The position numbers and the translations under genes are program-made. The notes beneath the pieces were generated by a model, which made no database searches, was not told the origin of the DNA, and saw only the letters and a list, made by a program, of their open reading frames with translations. 64,000 bases of DNA, taken from assembly GCF_016808335.1 (NCBI RefSeq), contig NC_053142.1:5333638-5397637 (forward strand), written 5' to 3'. Source of the stretch: Panicum virgatum. Lineage: Eukaryota; Streptophyta; Magnoliopsida; Poales; Poaceae. Below are positions 19,948-32,644 of this stretch, piece by piece; position 1 is the stretch's first letter; every line of letters starts with the position of its first letter.

Positions 19948-22442
19948 TGTGAAGGACCGGACAGGCGACCAGAAGGGGGGTTTGAATGGGAGCCTCAAAT
20001 TCGATTCAAAATCGAAGAGAAGAAGTCTCGATTCAAACACCACACCTCCGACTCCTAAAATGTGTCAACACTATGCAGCATGGACAACCTGCTAGTGCTA
20101 GGAACACGATCAGAGTGTCGCAAAAACTCTTGTGGAAGCAAAGCCCGAAAGCACGCGCCAACCAAACGCAAAATGAACTGACTACTCGCTATTGCAGGTG
20201 CGCACCCAACAAAAGGATTAAAAATCCAACACTAACTACACTAAAGAGCAGCGCACATGACAATAATTAAAAATCCAACACTAACTACACTAAAGAGCAA
20301 AGCAATCATTAGGACCATCAAGGCTGAAACACTGGCCTACTGAAAAACGCACTGCTGAGCCTGTTGCTGTGTGCTGGATCAAGAGAAGCTTGGTACTGCA
20401 CCATAGTGGCAAAGTGCAGAACAGGTTGTAGGCGTGTTTGAAACTGCCGCCGAGCGAGGCTCCCTCTTGCGTTGGAGTTCACTTCCCCTCCTTGCAAATC
20501 AAAAGCACACACAGAGAAATATCGCAGTGGCTTGCTGCAGTCCTTCTTCGATTTCTTGTCAATGCCTGCAAAAACAAGATCACAGCTCACACACGCAAAT
20601 CAAAGCAGCAGCTAATCCAAGCACCAGAGCAGGAACATCTTGGCTTGCTCCTGGCCTCCGAACGCTGCTGTGCAGCTCTGTCTTGCTGCGTGCTAGCCTC
20701 CACCTTGCCGGCCGCTTCCTGCTGCAGGTAGCGTGCTGCCGACAGCGCCTGACGCCGGACCTGCTGCTATCACCGCTGAGCAGAGCTGCTGCTACGCGCC
20801 GGGACACCCACCTGCACCGCACACACAGAGGAAACGAGCAGCAGCAAAGCGCTGTCGGCCAGGCGCACCCTTGCCTGCCAAGCCTGCTGTCCACGCGCTA
20901 CAGAGTGCGCACCAACGCGTGGAGCAGACACGCTTTGAGCCTGGGCGCCGGCCGGCTACCGCCTGCGCAACAGCAGCCGCAACCAAAGCCTGCGCCTTGA
21001 GCTGCCGACCCTCGCAAGCCGCGCAGATCTGAGCTCCGAGATGCACAGCCTGCTGTGCCACCGGCGGGACACTTGCCCCCCTGGCCTGGGATCCCGGGCT
21101 ACGTTGCCCAAAGCTGCCGCTCGGCTGCCTGAAGCTTGAGCACTGCGCCACAGAGCACTGCCTCCGCAAGCGCCTGCTGCGCGTCCCGGCTGCCGCCGCT
21201 TCACCGGCCGCGTGCCTGCCTCACCAATCGCCTGCGCGCCGCGAGCGCCGCAGGGCGCCCTGCTCCTGATGCCGAAAGGCCCTCCTGCACCTGCGCTCAA
21301 GAAAAACGGGAGGACAAAAGGGATCCAAGATCCACCCCAAAATTCCAATAAAAGAACTCGAAATTGAGACAAAGGATATGGAATCAAAACACTGGAGGGC
21401 ACATGGAAGTTAGGGCCTCCAATTCCCAACACAAAAATCTCAGATGTTGTTAATGTTGAAAGAAGAGGTGGGGAGAGAAGAGGAAGTGGTCTCAAGGTGG
21501 AAGAAAAGAGACGAGGCATGAGGCTATCCCTCATCCTCTTCTTATTACATTCAGATTGTCCAAAAGACTAAATTACCCCTACTCTATTATTACTAGAGAT
21601 AACTCGCTCAGGGGCATTTTTGTCCATCTTCCACTCGGAGCATCAGATGGACACAGCGCCTTCACGACTTCGCTTCGTCTCAACGCAAGCTTCGCGATCC
21701 CGCCACCTGTCCTCCGACATCCTCCACATGTGTCACCGCCGTCCTCGACCGTCCGGGCGCCAAGTCTTCTTGAGCCTCCACTTGACTTGCTCGACCGCCG
21801 TCTTGATTTGGTCAACACTGTCACCCATGTACTCATGCGCTTGTCGATATCCCCAGGTGTCAGCCACCGCGGCTAGCCACCTGGTCTCCTGGTCCCTCGA
21901 TCACGCCCAGCATCCGCCCTTCACCACAGCCGTCGACCGCCATGCCGCATCGCTCCAGATCGCACATGACTTCGCCGGCTCCCCAAGTCCATCGGCGCAG
22001 ACCCGCATGACCTTCACCTCGCCGTCACTACCGCCTGCGAGCTCCACACCTGCGTATCACAAACCAAGAGACATGCCCCCGGTTTTGAGGCCGAAATCGG
22101 GAAACCCTCGACATGCCCCACCTGGACGTGGCACAGCCCACCGGGCGTGGCTAACCAATCTCGACGCGTGTCCCTCATCCAAAGCCTCTGCCTTGACTTG
22201 GGATCCCCCGCCGTCTCGATCACCTCATCGTCTTGACTCTTCATGCACGGTGTGGATCGCACATAGACTCCGCACGGTCTCTAGGTCCCTCGGCCCTGAG
22301 CTGGTGCTCGCCTTTACCAAAACTGTTGGCAGCCATGCCGCATCCCTCTGGACCGCATCCCTCTGGACCGCACATTGACTCCACCCAGCTCTCGAGGTCC
22401 TTCAGCCGACGCCACCACTCGCCTTCACCTCTTGCCACCTCA
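19948..22442 (-). mobile_element. Probable solo LTR inside the outer CACTA
   Basis: A 2.5 kb block without convincing coding frames starts TGTGAAGG and ends CACCTCA on the plus strand (TG...CA). Near-matching 5-bp flanks are AGTGA (19943-19947) and AGTCA (22443-22447). Its left end, read on the minus strand, closes with a CCCCCCTTCTGG stretch resembling copia LTR 3' ends. No primer site or polypurine tract adjoins, favouring a solo LTR. An internal direct repeat (AAAAATCCAACACTAACTAC at about 20220 and 20268) is present. Boundary and orientation are tentative. Confidence 0.4.
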
Positions 22443-22544
22443 AGTCATGCTACATCCTATACCTGCAATCTGCAGCCAAGAGACAACACGAACACATTTG
22501 TTCCACTGCCACCTTTCGCCACCGGTTAGTCAACATAATCATGC

Positions 22545-23784
22545 ATACGGGAAAAGTACACATGCTTATGCACCAACCAAACAATCGAAAGCGCATGTGT
22601 TGATCAATCACTCATCACCAAAACTGACCAGGGGTCCGCATGATGCGACCATCAAGACCTTGAACCATCAAGAGTGGCGCAGTATCATGCTATCTGTGTT
22701 GACTAACCTTTCCGAAGTAGAGCCGTACATGTGGTAAGTTCTCAAAAAACTTGTTCTCGATTAGTCACTCTTCTGCATCCAACCCCTTGTTCCTCGTTGG
22801 TACAGGGAATTTCATCAACAATTCTGGCGTCCAACAAGGAAACCTACTCCGCAGGAAGCTGAGACCCTTCTCAGACAGGGTGCGGGAAATGGAATGCCTG
22901 ATTTCATTTCTTGGTTTAAACAAAAGGTACTGTCCAATTTAGCTCGTACTGATTATGGCATTACAAGTTGCTCATACATGTGAATAATATAACGAACTAT
23001 CCTGCTTGAACTTGCAGGGCCAAAACTATGTGTCTATGAGTGTTGAGTTGAGACAGGTTGCCGATGGCTATCCTTATAGGGTCAGGTCATTTGCCGGTTA
23101 CGACGTGAATGAAGATCGCTTTCACACAATAAGGCAAGAGCAAAGTCGGCCCAATCAAAGAACCACAAATACTGGAGTTTTTACGCAAGGTCTTGATGGG
23201 GTCGAGTATTATGTAAGAATTGAAGAAATATATGAACTCATGTTTTATGGTTGCAAACCTTTAAATCCTGTCATATTCAAATGCCATTGGTTTGATCCTC
23301 TAGTAGTAAGACAGACCACTAATCTTGGGCTAGTCAAAATTCGACAGTCATTCGTCTTACCTGGAGACGATGTCTATATTGTGGCTCAACAGGCCACGCA
23401 AGTTTATTATCTCTCGTACCCGTGCCAAACCGACGATCATCTCAAGGTTGGGATGTTGTGTATAAGGTATCACCATACGGTAAATTACCTGTCCCAAATA
23501 ATGAAAATGACAACATAGACCCAAACACATATGATAGAGAGTTCTTTCAAGAAGATGGGCTAGAAGAAAGTTTTGAGATAGACTTAACCGAAGTGATCGG
23601 AATGGAAGTAGACAATGAAACGATTGTTCACGAAGATGCCAGAAATGAGGTTCATAATGTGAAGGACTTAGAATTACTTGAGCGATTACATCTAGGTAAT
23701 GACAGTGATGACAACATTCCTCCTTCGGAGTACGGCATGATTATATCGGCATGTGTGATAGTGACGATGAGACTTATGATCTAG
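22545..23784 (+). pseudogene. TNP2-type CACTA transposase, C-terminal remnant with DUF4216
   Basis: Three pieces are visible: KAHVLINHS...EWRSIMLSVLTNLSEVEPYM up to about 22,735; after a probable intron, PTPQEAETLLRQG and NGMPDFISWFKQK (about 22,830-22,930); then from about 23,018 the DUF4216 domain (SVELRQVADGYPYRVRSF, GVEYYVRIEEIYELMFYG, HWFDP). A one-base loss near 23,447 shifts the frame between QTDDHLK and GWDVVYKVSPYGKLP; the acidic tail then runs to 23,784. In CACTA elements this region follows the DDE core of the transposase; that core is absent here. Non-functional. Confidence 0.8.
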
Positions 23785-26180
23785 CTAATCCCGATCATGA
23801 TGATTATTTCTAATACATGTATGATCTGCACTAATTAATCTACTAGTTGTAATACTATGTTATTTTCTAATTATGTTTTGTTTATTTTACTAGTTGTACT
23901 AATTAATTTCTAATATATGTACTAATTGGTTTACTCTTTTTAATTGCAGGTGATTGAACAAAGATGGTGGGTGGTTTGAGGTCCGTGTTGTCGATTTACG
24001 GCAGACGGTCCGATGCAACTAAGGACTCCGGAAGGGCTCAAGGTTGAGGCAGGGGTCGAGGGAAGGGTGCATCGAGGTCACGGTCGCTTGCAGCTGAGGC
24101 CTCTGGCAGGGCTCGAGGGAGAGGCAGGGGTCAAGGGAAGGGTGTTGCGAGGTCCCCATCGCCTGTAGCTTCGTCGTCGTCTGAGGAGGAGGAGGACAAG
24201 TACCTTCCGCGCACGACTCTTGTGAGGAGGAGGTAGAGGTGGAGCAGGAGCAGGAGGAGGAGGTGGAGGAGGAGGAGGAGGAGGAGGCGGCAAGGGGTTT
24301 CGCTTCCTCTGGTTCGTCGAGTGTCTGATTCCGAGGTCCCTCGCAACTCCCTCAGCGACCGATACCTTTTGAGAGACGCTAGTGATTCGACCCACTGGGA
24401 AAATGTAAGTAACTTTAGATATTACCACTACTTTTTCATTTGATATGTTCAAAAACATAATAGAAACTAATAATTTATTTAATCGTTTGGGCAGGGGTTG
24501 GACGATGGTCGCTCCAGGTGATCACAAATGCCTTCCCAATGGCATCCTGGGTCTTTTGTGCAGGCTACACTTCCCTGGCATGGTAGCGTTTGGCGGATCC
24601 ATGGAGCTGGCATACACGTGGGAGCACTATGTCAGCTTTTAGGATGTACCAGATCGGGATGGCATGGTATTCCCCAACAAGGCGGAGCGGGTGGTGGCCG
24701 AATTGTGGGTAAGTCCTCCTCGCACCACAAAAATGCTCAATACATCGCATTTATTGGACATTCTTGAAATAATGACTGGATACATCACGTCTACATGCAG
24801 GATTTCTATAGATGCCAGGAGGGATATGAGAACTGGGTGGCTAGTGTGGCTCACAGAGCCTGTGTTAAACTCATGAAGGATATGCATTACGACGCGTGCG
24901 TCCAGACCATCGTAACATACCTCGCTAACTTCCTACAAGTGAAAGTGCCAAAAAATGAGGCAAGAAACATGAGGCTGACCCGGGAACAATACCTACAGGT
25001 TAATATAGAACATTAATACTATTTTTCTGAGATTAAGTACACTTAATTTGATCTTCTTATATGTAATGTACTTGATATCGTGTAGGTGCCTCCATGGTGG
25101 ATCACGCAGAATTTCCAGTGCTGGACACACATGGTGGACAGGCGGTGCTCGGAGGGTTGGAATGAGACGCACAACGCTTGTCAGGAGCGGAGTTTGATGA
25201 TGCCAGGTGCACCACACCATCAAGGCAACCTTAGCCTCGATGAATACGCGGCTAGATGGGTACGGGAATTCCTTTCTATATGCGTCTGCTCAATTTTCAA
25301 TAATTTCTAATCATCTTGCTGTTTTTTTCACAGTTGTCATCACACGGTGGCCAGCCTTGCTCCCAGTTCAAGGCATGGGCTTTATCCCACAAGGGCAAGG
25401 CGACGCCCAACATCAACTACAACCCGGAGGACTTGCCCTCAGCATACAGCAATGTGACCGTCCACAGCCGCCTCAATGAGTAGACATTGATGACAAGGGA
25501 CGTCCATAGGCCAGAGTACGATCTGAGCACCCAGCCCCTTAATGGAGATGTCGTCATGAGGGTGGGAGGAGGCAAGAAGCATGGGCGGTACTGGATTGGG
25601 GATAGCACATTCGACACAGCCACCACTCCCACTCTCGCCACTACTAGAAAACAGGCCTTCAGCACCGGCTGAGAATGGCCAAAGGAACCGGTTTCCCAAC
25701 CGGTGCCCCGCAATCGCGACCAATGGCCTCGCCTTAAGACACCGGTTTTTTCAACGGTGCCTTAGGCTTCCATTGGTACCGGTTGGAAACACCAACTGGT
25801 ACCAAAGGGGCTGCCACACTGACGCAAGGTGGCAGCCCCTTTGGTACCGGTTGGTCTTTCCAACCGTACCAATGACATTTTTCCTTTTTTTCCCAAATCC
25901 AGTTTTGTTTGCTATATTTATTACTATTTATTCTTTTATAATTGCTAAACGCACTCAAGCTCTACAGTACTATACGTTCATTGGTCGTTTGTGTTCGTTT
26001 TCAGAGAATATTTGAAACTAACTAAAAGTGAAATGCGAGCATATAATTAAGCTAATTAGATGAACTAATATATTTACAAATTTAAAAACATCAAGACATA
26101 ATGTTTAAAAATATTTACAAATGTACAAGTCATGTTTGTAGTCCAACTACTGGTCCCCTCAGGAGGTCGATGGAAGTCCT

Positions 26181-29100
26181 TTATGGATGTGACCGTCTAG
26201 GATCCAAGATCTCGTTCAAAATGAATTCGGCGAGCTGCTCACACACGGCATTGATCCGATCAATAGAGTAACATTCATCCCCCATTTGAGACATCTATCA
26301 TTTAGAAAAAAAAAGAATTAACATCATGTGCGTTAGTACAATTATGAAAATATACTAGTGAACGGTTTGGACGTACTCTCGTGTCTTCATCAGTAGCCTT
26401 CCCGCATGGAGTCATGATGTGCAAGTAGTCGCATACATAGTACCCGCACCAACCAGTTCCTTGTTGTTGTCTCGCACACTTAAGGAGAAACAAATAAATT
26501 ACTCAATTTAGAAAAAATTGGGATTATATACTTAACTAGACAAATCTTTATGAATCAACATACCGGATAATCCATGTTAACGTTCAGTTCGGGCCTCCAT
26601 TGACCACGTCCTTTGTTATTTTTCATAAATTTTTTCCAAACCCTGCGCTCAAAGTTAAGTTTGATATTCAGGAATTGTTATTAACAGAAAAAAGATTTGA
26701 TTGTGCAAACTGAACTTACCTGTTCAAGGGGTCTAGGATATGTTGGATTGCGGACTTTGGATTTCTCATTGAGTCAAAGACTATAAGATTGCCGGTCTCT
26801 ACGGAAAGTATGAGTAAAATCCAATGATAACTGCAGATATAGATAGGATATATACATACATGCATTAGACGACTTAGTATTTATTTAGTAATATAACAGA
26901 GGATTGAGTCGACCAAGGCTTACCCAAAGTTGTATGGTATGAATATATAGGATTTGTAATTTTGCCTAGTCAACGAATCGTACATGTTTTGGCACGTTTC
27001 CTTGTAATTTTCGTTGAGCACTTTCTGGTTGACTAGCAAAGGAGACATGAAGCCGATCTGATGGTGCCATCCATGTTTTCGGCTTCTTTGGGTCTCCTGC
27101 CTAAACGATACAATATAAATTTTATAATGCACACATATAATTATGTTCTTGTTAACAAAAAGTATTAATGTAGAGGTAAGTGATACTTACAAAACCCAAA
27201 TGGTGATGATAGAGGTGTCGAGGGCTTGTTGATGGTAAATGTGATATAAATTTTCGAAGTACACCCAGAAGTCCTCCTCCCCGCGGAAGAAATCATGGTC
27301 ACGATACTTGACTCCAAACATTTTCCCTTGGTCATTCGACATTCGCAGGTACCATCTATGCAAATTGAACATCTGCATGCCTAGACTTTTCTCCTCTTCC
27401 TCAATGACAAAAGGTTTTCCATGCTGGAATGGAGTAAGAACGGGAGCGATAGGGATTTCCGCCTCCACTTGCCCCGTTGCCTCCTCTAGCGTTAATCCAG
27501 TTTCAGAAAGAAATATCGCGGCCTGTAGGTCCGCCTGGAGTTGTACGTCCATCGGATGTAGGAGTGGCAACCCTGGCACCCGGAGGGGCTCGAGTCCTTT
27601 TTGTTGTGTGCCAAGCTGAGGAATGGTCTTGCCACATTTTTTCTTCAGATTTCTCACCTTGTGTGCTTTTGTCAAAGTATGATCATAGTCCGAGGGTAAG
27701 CTTTTCGGTTTTGGTGGGTTGTCTAGGTTTTCAAGAAGCTTTTTCCCTAGTTCTAGAGGTACCTTTTCCCTCGGCGGGGGGACTTTAGGCTTCAATTGTT
27801 CTTTCATAAATCGAACAGTCTCCTCTTACAACCCCTTAGCAGTTTTCTCATAGGTTAATTTTCTTTCGACCGTTTTCTGTTTCTTCTTTGAGGGTCCAAC
27901 CGTTGGGAGGGATGCTGTCTTTTTCTTTCCTTTTTCTGGGTCAGGAGGAGTTGGAGTACTTGTGGCCCTTTGCGCGGGCGGAGACGGTGGTGAAGGAGGT
28001 GGTTGTGGGGACGGCGGTGAGGGAGACCGCGGAGACGGGCAATCGGTCTGCACGGGAGCCGTTGTGCTTGCAGTAAGTTTGATGTCGGCCTTGCGCCATA
28101 GAACGACCCCGTGCAGTGCGTCTCCCAATGTCTTCTCTCCATCCCCTCCAACGAAGTCGAGCTCAAGATCCTCATTGTTTCCAACTATCTACTCGACTGT
28201 GACGGAGGTGTAGCCAGGGGGTATCAGCCTTCCATGAATTGTAGTAGAAGGATTCAGGGGCAGGGCTGACCCGTATGCGACATGAATGGATATATTTCTT
28301 GCTCGCACATGAAGCTCGCACGGTGTCGGCATGGTGACATCGTCCACTGGATACCTATGGTCATCTACCGCCGTTGGCTCAATCTAGGGTTACTGTTCCG
28401 CTTGTATGTCGGGTGCCGCTGTGGATGCACAGCTGCTGCGTCGCTGAGAGACCGGGATTATCACAACATCCGGGTGCGACCCAGCAGTGCCCCTTTGGCT
28501 CAGAGCTAGCTGCACTGCCTTATTGACCCTGGCGTCCATCTGAGATTCCAAGGACGCAACCTTCCTTGTCATCTCTTCTTGCACGGCACGAAGTTTCTCT
28601 TCCTGTTCGACTTTGCTCTTTCGGTGAGTCTTGTAAGAGGAATCTCCGGCCCAAGTAACTTTCCATGGGACCACGCCGATGCCGCGGGCTCGTCCAGGGT
28701 GTTCCGGATTCTTTAATGCCCTTGTCAGCTCATCATTCTCCCTTTGAGGCTGGAATGTTCTTTGTTGGGTCTCATCTATTGCAGCGACTAGATCGCGAGA
28801 CACTTCTTGCATATGCTCGGGCATGACCAAATTTCCATCCAACTGGTTTAGTGTCACGCCATTAGCAAATAACCACCACTTGGATCTATCCGGCCAATCC
28901 CAAGTCGTCGGCCTGATGCCTCTATCCATAAAGTCCTGCTCCATCTTCTGCCATTTTTTTATTGACTTCTTGTACCCGGCAGCCCCAAGGCGGTGGCTGT
29001 ACTTCTTATTTGCTGCATTCACCTTGGCCTGTTCGAATTTTTCTTGGGCTTCCTCTGATAGTTTGTGTTGTTTGAACTCCTCCCATTATGGTTTAACCTG

Positions 29101-29769
29101 AGGAAGATCGTCCCAGTTCGGCTCCTTATCCTTCTTGATGTAATTGATGTACAACTTCTTCTTGAAAGTTGCAAAGGCAAGGGCCATCTTTTTCAAAGCA
29201 CATTTCTTCACAAGTTCTTGGTCAACTCCTTCAGGAAGAGTGAACACATCCTTGAGTTCTGCCCATAGTATTTCCTTCTGATGTGCAGGCACGGCGTGTT
29301 GCTGTTCTTCGGGTTTGCTCATTTTCCATAGTCTTGTGGTGATCGGAATTCTTGCCCGAACAATAACCCCACATTGGTTAACAAATTTTGTGCTAGTAGC
29401 CTCTGGAGCACTTGGACAGCCCTCTGCGTCCACTTCTGTGACGACCTGTCTTCCCTCTATTTTCTTGGTTGGCCGGTGTCTCCCTTTTGACTGGCTCAAC
29501 GAAGTCGATGCGGAGGTCGACTAAATTACAGAAAAGATATGTTAATCGCAAAACTAATCTACCAAAGTAACCATGCATATAGTTTTAAGATTCGTACTGG
29601 AACATGCTGCTGCTGATTGGGCGGCGGCGCATCTTCTTCATGTTTAGGAACGAATCAGCTGTCTGAGCATCTTCTTCAGCGATTGGTTGGGTGGTGTTGG
29701 CCCTCGTATCTTCGTTTATTGCGTCCAACATGTATTGCTCGGCAACCTCGTCATCACCGAAGGGGTCCA
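26181..29769 (-). pseudogene. CACTA-borne Ulp1 (C48) protease gene with DUF8039-like region
   Basis: The start MDPFGDDEVAEQYM is at 29769. A second exon (about 29521 leftwards) holds a coiled-coil, transposon-type region (KEILWAELKDVFTLP, DWPDRSKWWLFANG). A DUF8039-like segment follows (CELHVRARNISIHVAYGSALP, IHGRLIPPGYTSV, DALHGVVLWRKADI) and then a proline/lysine-rich linker. C-terminal exons make a Ulp1 protease fold. All four catalytic residues are readable: His in YHWILLIL, Asp in VFDSMRNP, Gln in QQQGTGW and Cys in WCGYYVC. The end is at 26181. Premature stops occur at 29086-29088 (TAA where Tyr is expected), 28390-28392, 28384-28386 and 28189-28191. Ulp1 relatives process SUMO-like modifiers; their role in grass CACTA elements is unproven. 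Confidence 0.75.
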
Positions 29770-29856
29770 TCCTTAACTGAAACCTTAAAAATGTGTTAGA
29801 GTATGTGTCCATTCTTAAATGAAGTAGGAGAATTCAATTCTTTCAACAAATATGCG

Positions 29857-30240
29857 TGTTTGAGAGAGAGAGTGTGTGTGTATGTTAGAGGGACAGGAGA
29901 AAGAGAGAGAGAGAGAGAGAGAGTGTGTGTGTGTGAAAGAGAGAGAGTGTGTGTGTCTGTGTTAGTGGGAGAGAGAGAGAGAGTGAGTGTGTGTGTTAGT
30001 GAGTGAGTGTGTGTGTGAGAGAGAAAGTGTGTGTGTGTGTGTGTGTGTGAGCGAGAGAGTGAGCGTCGGTGACAAGGAAACAACGAGAGGTGCAAGTGTT
30101 TTATAGTAGGGAGAGAGCGAGAGACCGAGTGTGTGAGAGGAGATAGCGAGAAGTCGGGTGTGAGAGAAGAAGCGAGAGGTCGGGTGTGTGATCGAAGGAG
30201 ACTGCGAGAGTTTGCGCGTGTTTGCGTGAGTTAGTTGAAA
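29857..30240. repeat. GA/GT microsatellite upstream of the Ulp1-type gene
   Basis: Nearly 400 bases of alternating GAGAGA and GTGTGT runs (plus strand), just upstream of the minus-strand start codon at 29769. Frames through it give only Ser-His-Thr or Arg-Glu repeats and are not coding. Confidence 0.9.
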
Positions 30241-30414
30241 TGAAAGTACAAAAATTCACTATATAAGGACATGCACATCTCATAATTGACACATTTGAAT
30301 TAAGAATTCAGAATTACATAATTGACATTTACATTGAATAAGGACATAGATATTTACATCTCATAATTGACATAGAAATACACATGTAAAGAAAAAGTAA
30401 TTAAAGGAAAAACT

Positions 30415-30705
30415 ATATCCATAATTCAATTCTAAGAATATCTATAATTGAATTCTAAGAAATATCTCTATAAGAAATATTCTCTATAATTCTCTATAAT
30501 TCTAGTTCTATAATTCTCTATATAATTCTAAGAAATATATCTATAACAAATATTCTCTATAATTCTCTATAATTCACTATATAATTATAAGAAATATATC
30601 TATAACAAATATTCTCTATAATTCTTTTATAATTCTAGTTCTATAATTCTCTATAATTCACTATATAATTCTAAGAAATATCTCTATAAGAAATTTCTAG
30701 TAGTG
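30415..30705. repeat. AT-rich imperfect tandem repeat ending in CTAGTAGTG
   Basis: Repeated TTCTCTATAATTC and AAGAAATATxTCTATAA phrases. The block ends TTTCTAGTAGTG at 30694-30705, which is the minus-strand form of a CACTA terminus, but no partner end or target duplication fits it. Confidence 0.6.
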
Positions 30706-32644
30706 AGTAAGCCTTAGAAAAATTATCAACCCTAATGTCCATCATTAAAATTCGTAAGCTATATATTCATCTTGTAACATGCATATTTATTTGTGTTGTA
30801 ACTTATCATGCATCATATCCCAAACTTTTACCATAGCCTCATGGTACAAATATTAGATCATGGTGAAAGTTTCATGGTTAGAAATGTAGTAGAACTACCA
30901 AAAATAAAATAACAAAATCATCCATATGACAACATGGTAATTTAGTACCTCTAGTTCTAACCATTATCTGATGCTCCAAATCTTCAGGCAGGCTAATATC
31001 ACTAAAAGCAAGCACTGGAATAAAACTTAGCTTTTCCCTACTAGAGGAACTATTTATACTAATTAAATGGCATCTAATCAAGATTTAATGGAATATATAG
31101 TCACAATGTTCAAATTTTTTTCAAACTTTTGCATTGGTGTTCTTTTAGTGCTATAAGAGCATGGAAAAAGTTTCATTCACAGCACTGGAGCAGATCAACC
31201 AGAAATAAATCCTTAAGTTTATGACTAGATCTAACAAGGTGTGGGTTTTCATCTAGCTAGAGCTATCCATTGGTGTTCCAAATTTTGCACAGAGCTATTC
31301 TTGGCATGGAGCATAACATATCCAAAAATCAGTTATAGTTCACAAGTAGAACTCCTAGAACATTTATCCCGTATTTATTTTTTCATTTAACATACAATTA
31401 AAACTATTCGTTTTCAGCCAAAGTGGATATATACAAAGTTGTAGAATCTTTTCAGAGAGTCCAAAACATTTGAGTTTGCATTTTTCTGATTTTTCCTCCA
31501 TTTGATATCAATTTTACAAGTTCACAGGTTTGAATTTAGAAAGTTTCTTGAAATCTTTACATTTCAGCCCCTAGATCTAACACTTGGGTCCTTTTTATTT
31601 GCAGATATGCCCTTGGTCGCCGGAGCTCGAGCGGAGCTTCCCTTGCCAGCGATGTTCCGGCGAGGATAGGCCTCGGTGGCGTGTTCTGGGTAGGGAATAC
31701 GCAAGAGGGACTCCAAGCGCACCTTCTGGTGCTCGGGGTTGAGGTCGGGGAGGATAGGAACGGTGGCTCGATGTCGGGCGGCGGCGCACCGGTGGCGGAG
31801 TTGACGGCGAAGATGCTCCAGTGGCTCGGGATGACTTGGCGGCGTCGGCGTCGAGGGTCCTGGTGGTGGTGGAGCGCAAGGGACGATCTCACGGCGACGA
31901 CGAGGCGGCGCGCAGGGTAGGGGGCGGCGGCGTCGAGGCAGACGGCGGCGAAGGGGCGGCGGCGCAGGGCGGGTTCAGCGCCGTTGAGGAGGAGGTGCGG
32001 GGTCGTCGAATGCGGCCGGGGCGCGTCGTTCCAGTCGGAGAGGGCGGCGGCCTTGAGGTGGAGGGGCGGCGGCGCACCTGTACGGGCGCGGTCGTGCGGG
32101 GGCGTCGAGGAGGGCGCGTCGAGGAGGATGCGCTTCAGTGGAGGAGTGGGCGGCGGCGGTGTCGAGGATGCGCGGCGATGGACGACCGGGCGACGGCGGT
32201 GAACGATCGTCGGAGGGGGCGACAGCGGCGTCGAGGATCGGGGGCGTCGAGAGGGCCGGCAGTGGAAGGGAGAAGTGAGGAAAAAGAGAGAACAGGGCAC
32301 ACTTTGTATACTATCGAGCCTTTGGCACCAGGTGAAAACACCACCCGGTGCCAAAAAGGTCCTAAGGCACCGGTTGGAAGACCATCCGGTGCCAAAAGCC
32401 TCAACGGGCGGGAAATGAAAAGGGCCTAAGGCACCGGTTGGAATCAGAAAACCGGTGCCTTAGGCTCTTTTCAGAAGTACTTTAGATGTTTTGCCGCCTT
32501 GAAACTTGAAATCACAACATAGCTCAATGGAAAGCCAAAGATATTCAATCGTCGCGGCCCGGGTTCGACTCCAGGTCATCCATTTTCTTTTGTCCAAAGA
32601 CATTGGCACCGGTTGAAAATGTCAATCGGTGCCAATAGGTTTTA
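30706..32644. other. Inner CACTA internal region: AT-rich, then a GC-rich block with ACCGGT hairpins
   Basis: 30706-31550 is AT-rich and without genes. 31560-32290 is strongly GC-rich; open frames exist on both strands (for example 31557-32354 minus) but they are low-complexity Arg/Pro/Ala text and match no family known to me. They may represent the promoter or leader of the minus-strand gene or a captured host fragment. 32320-32640 repeats GGCACCGGTTGG/CCGGTGCC hairpins like those near the element's ends. Confidence 0.45.

Noticed and set aside
20434..22378. Several frames of 100-250 codons on both strands
   Set aside because: Low-complexity Cys/Ser/Pro/Ala text within the probable solo LTR; no conserved motif.
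29796..30095. Ser/His/Thr repeat protein
   Set aside because: Translation of a GA/GT microsatellite.
25640..30705. Possible shorter CACTA element from 25640 to the CTAGTAGTG at 30705
   Set aside because: The flanking triplets (CGC and AGT) disagree and inner end sequences do not match beyond CACTACTAGAAA, whereas 49197 matches over 19 bases and restores the interrupted reading frame.
31557..32429. Overlapping frames of 200-265 codons on both strands
   Set aside because: GC-rich, arginine/proline-rich in every frame; reported only as a compositional block.
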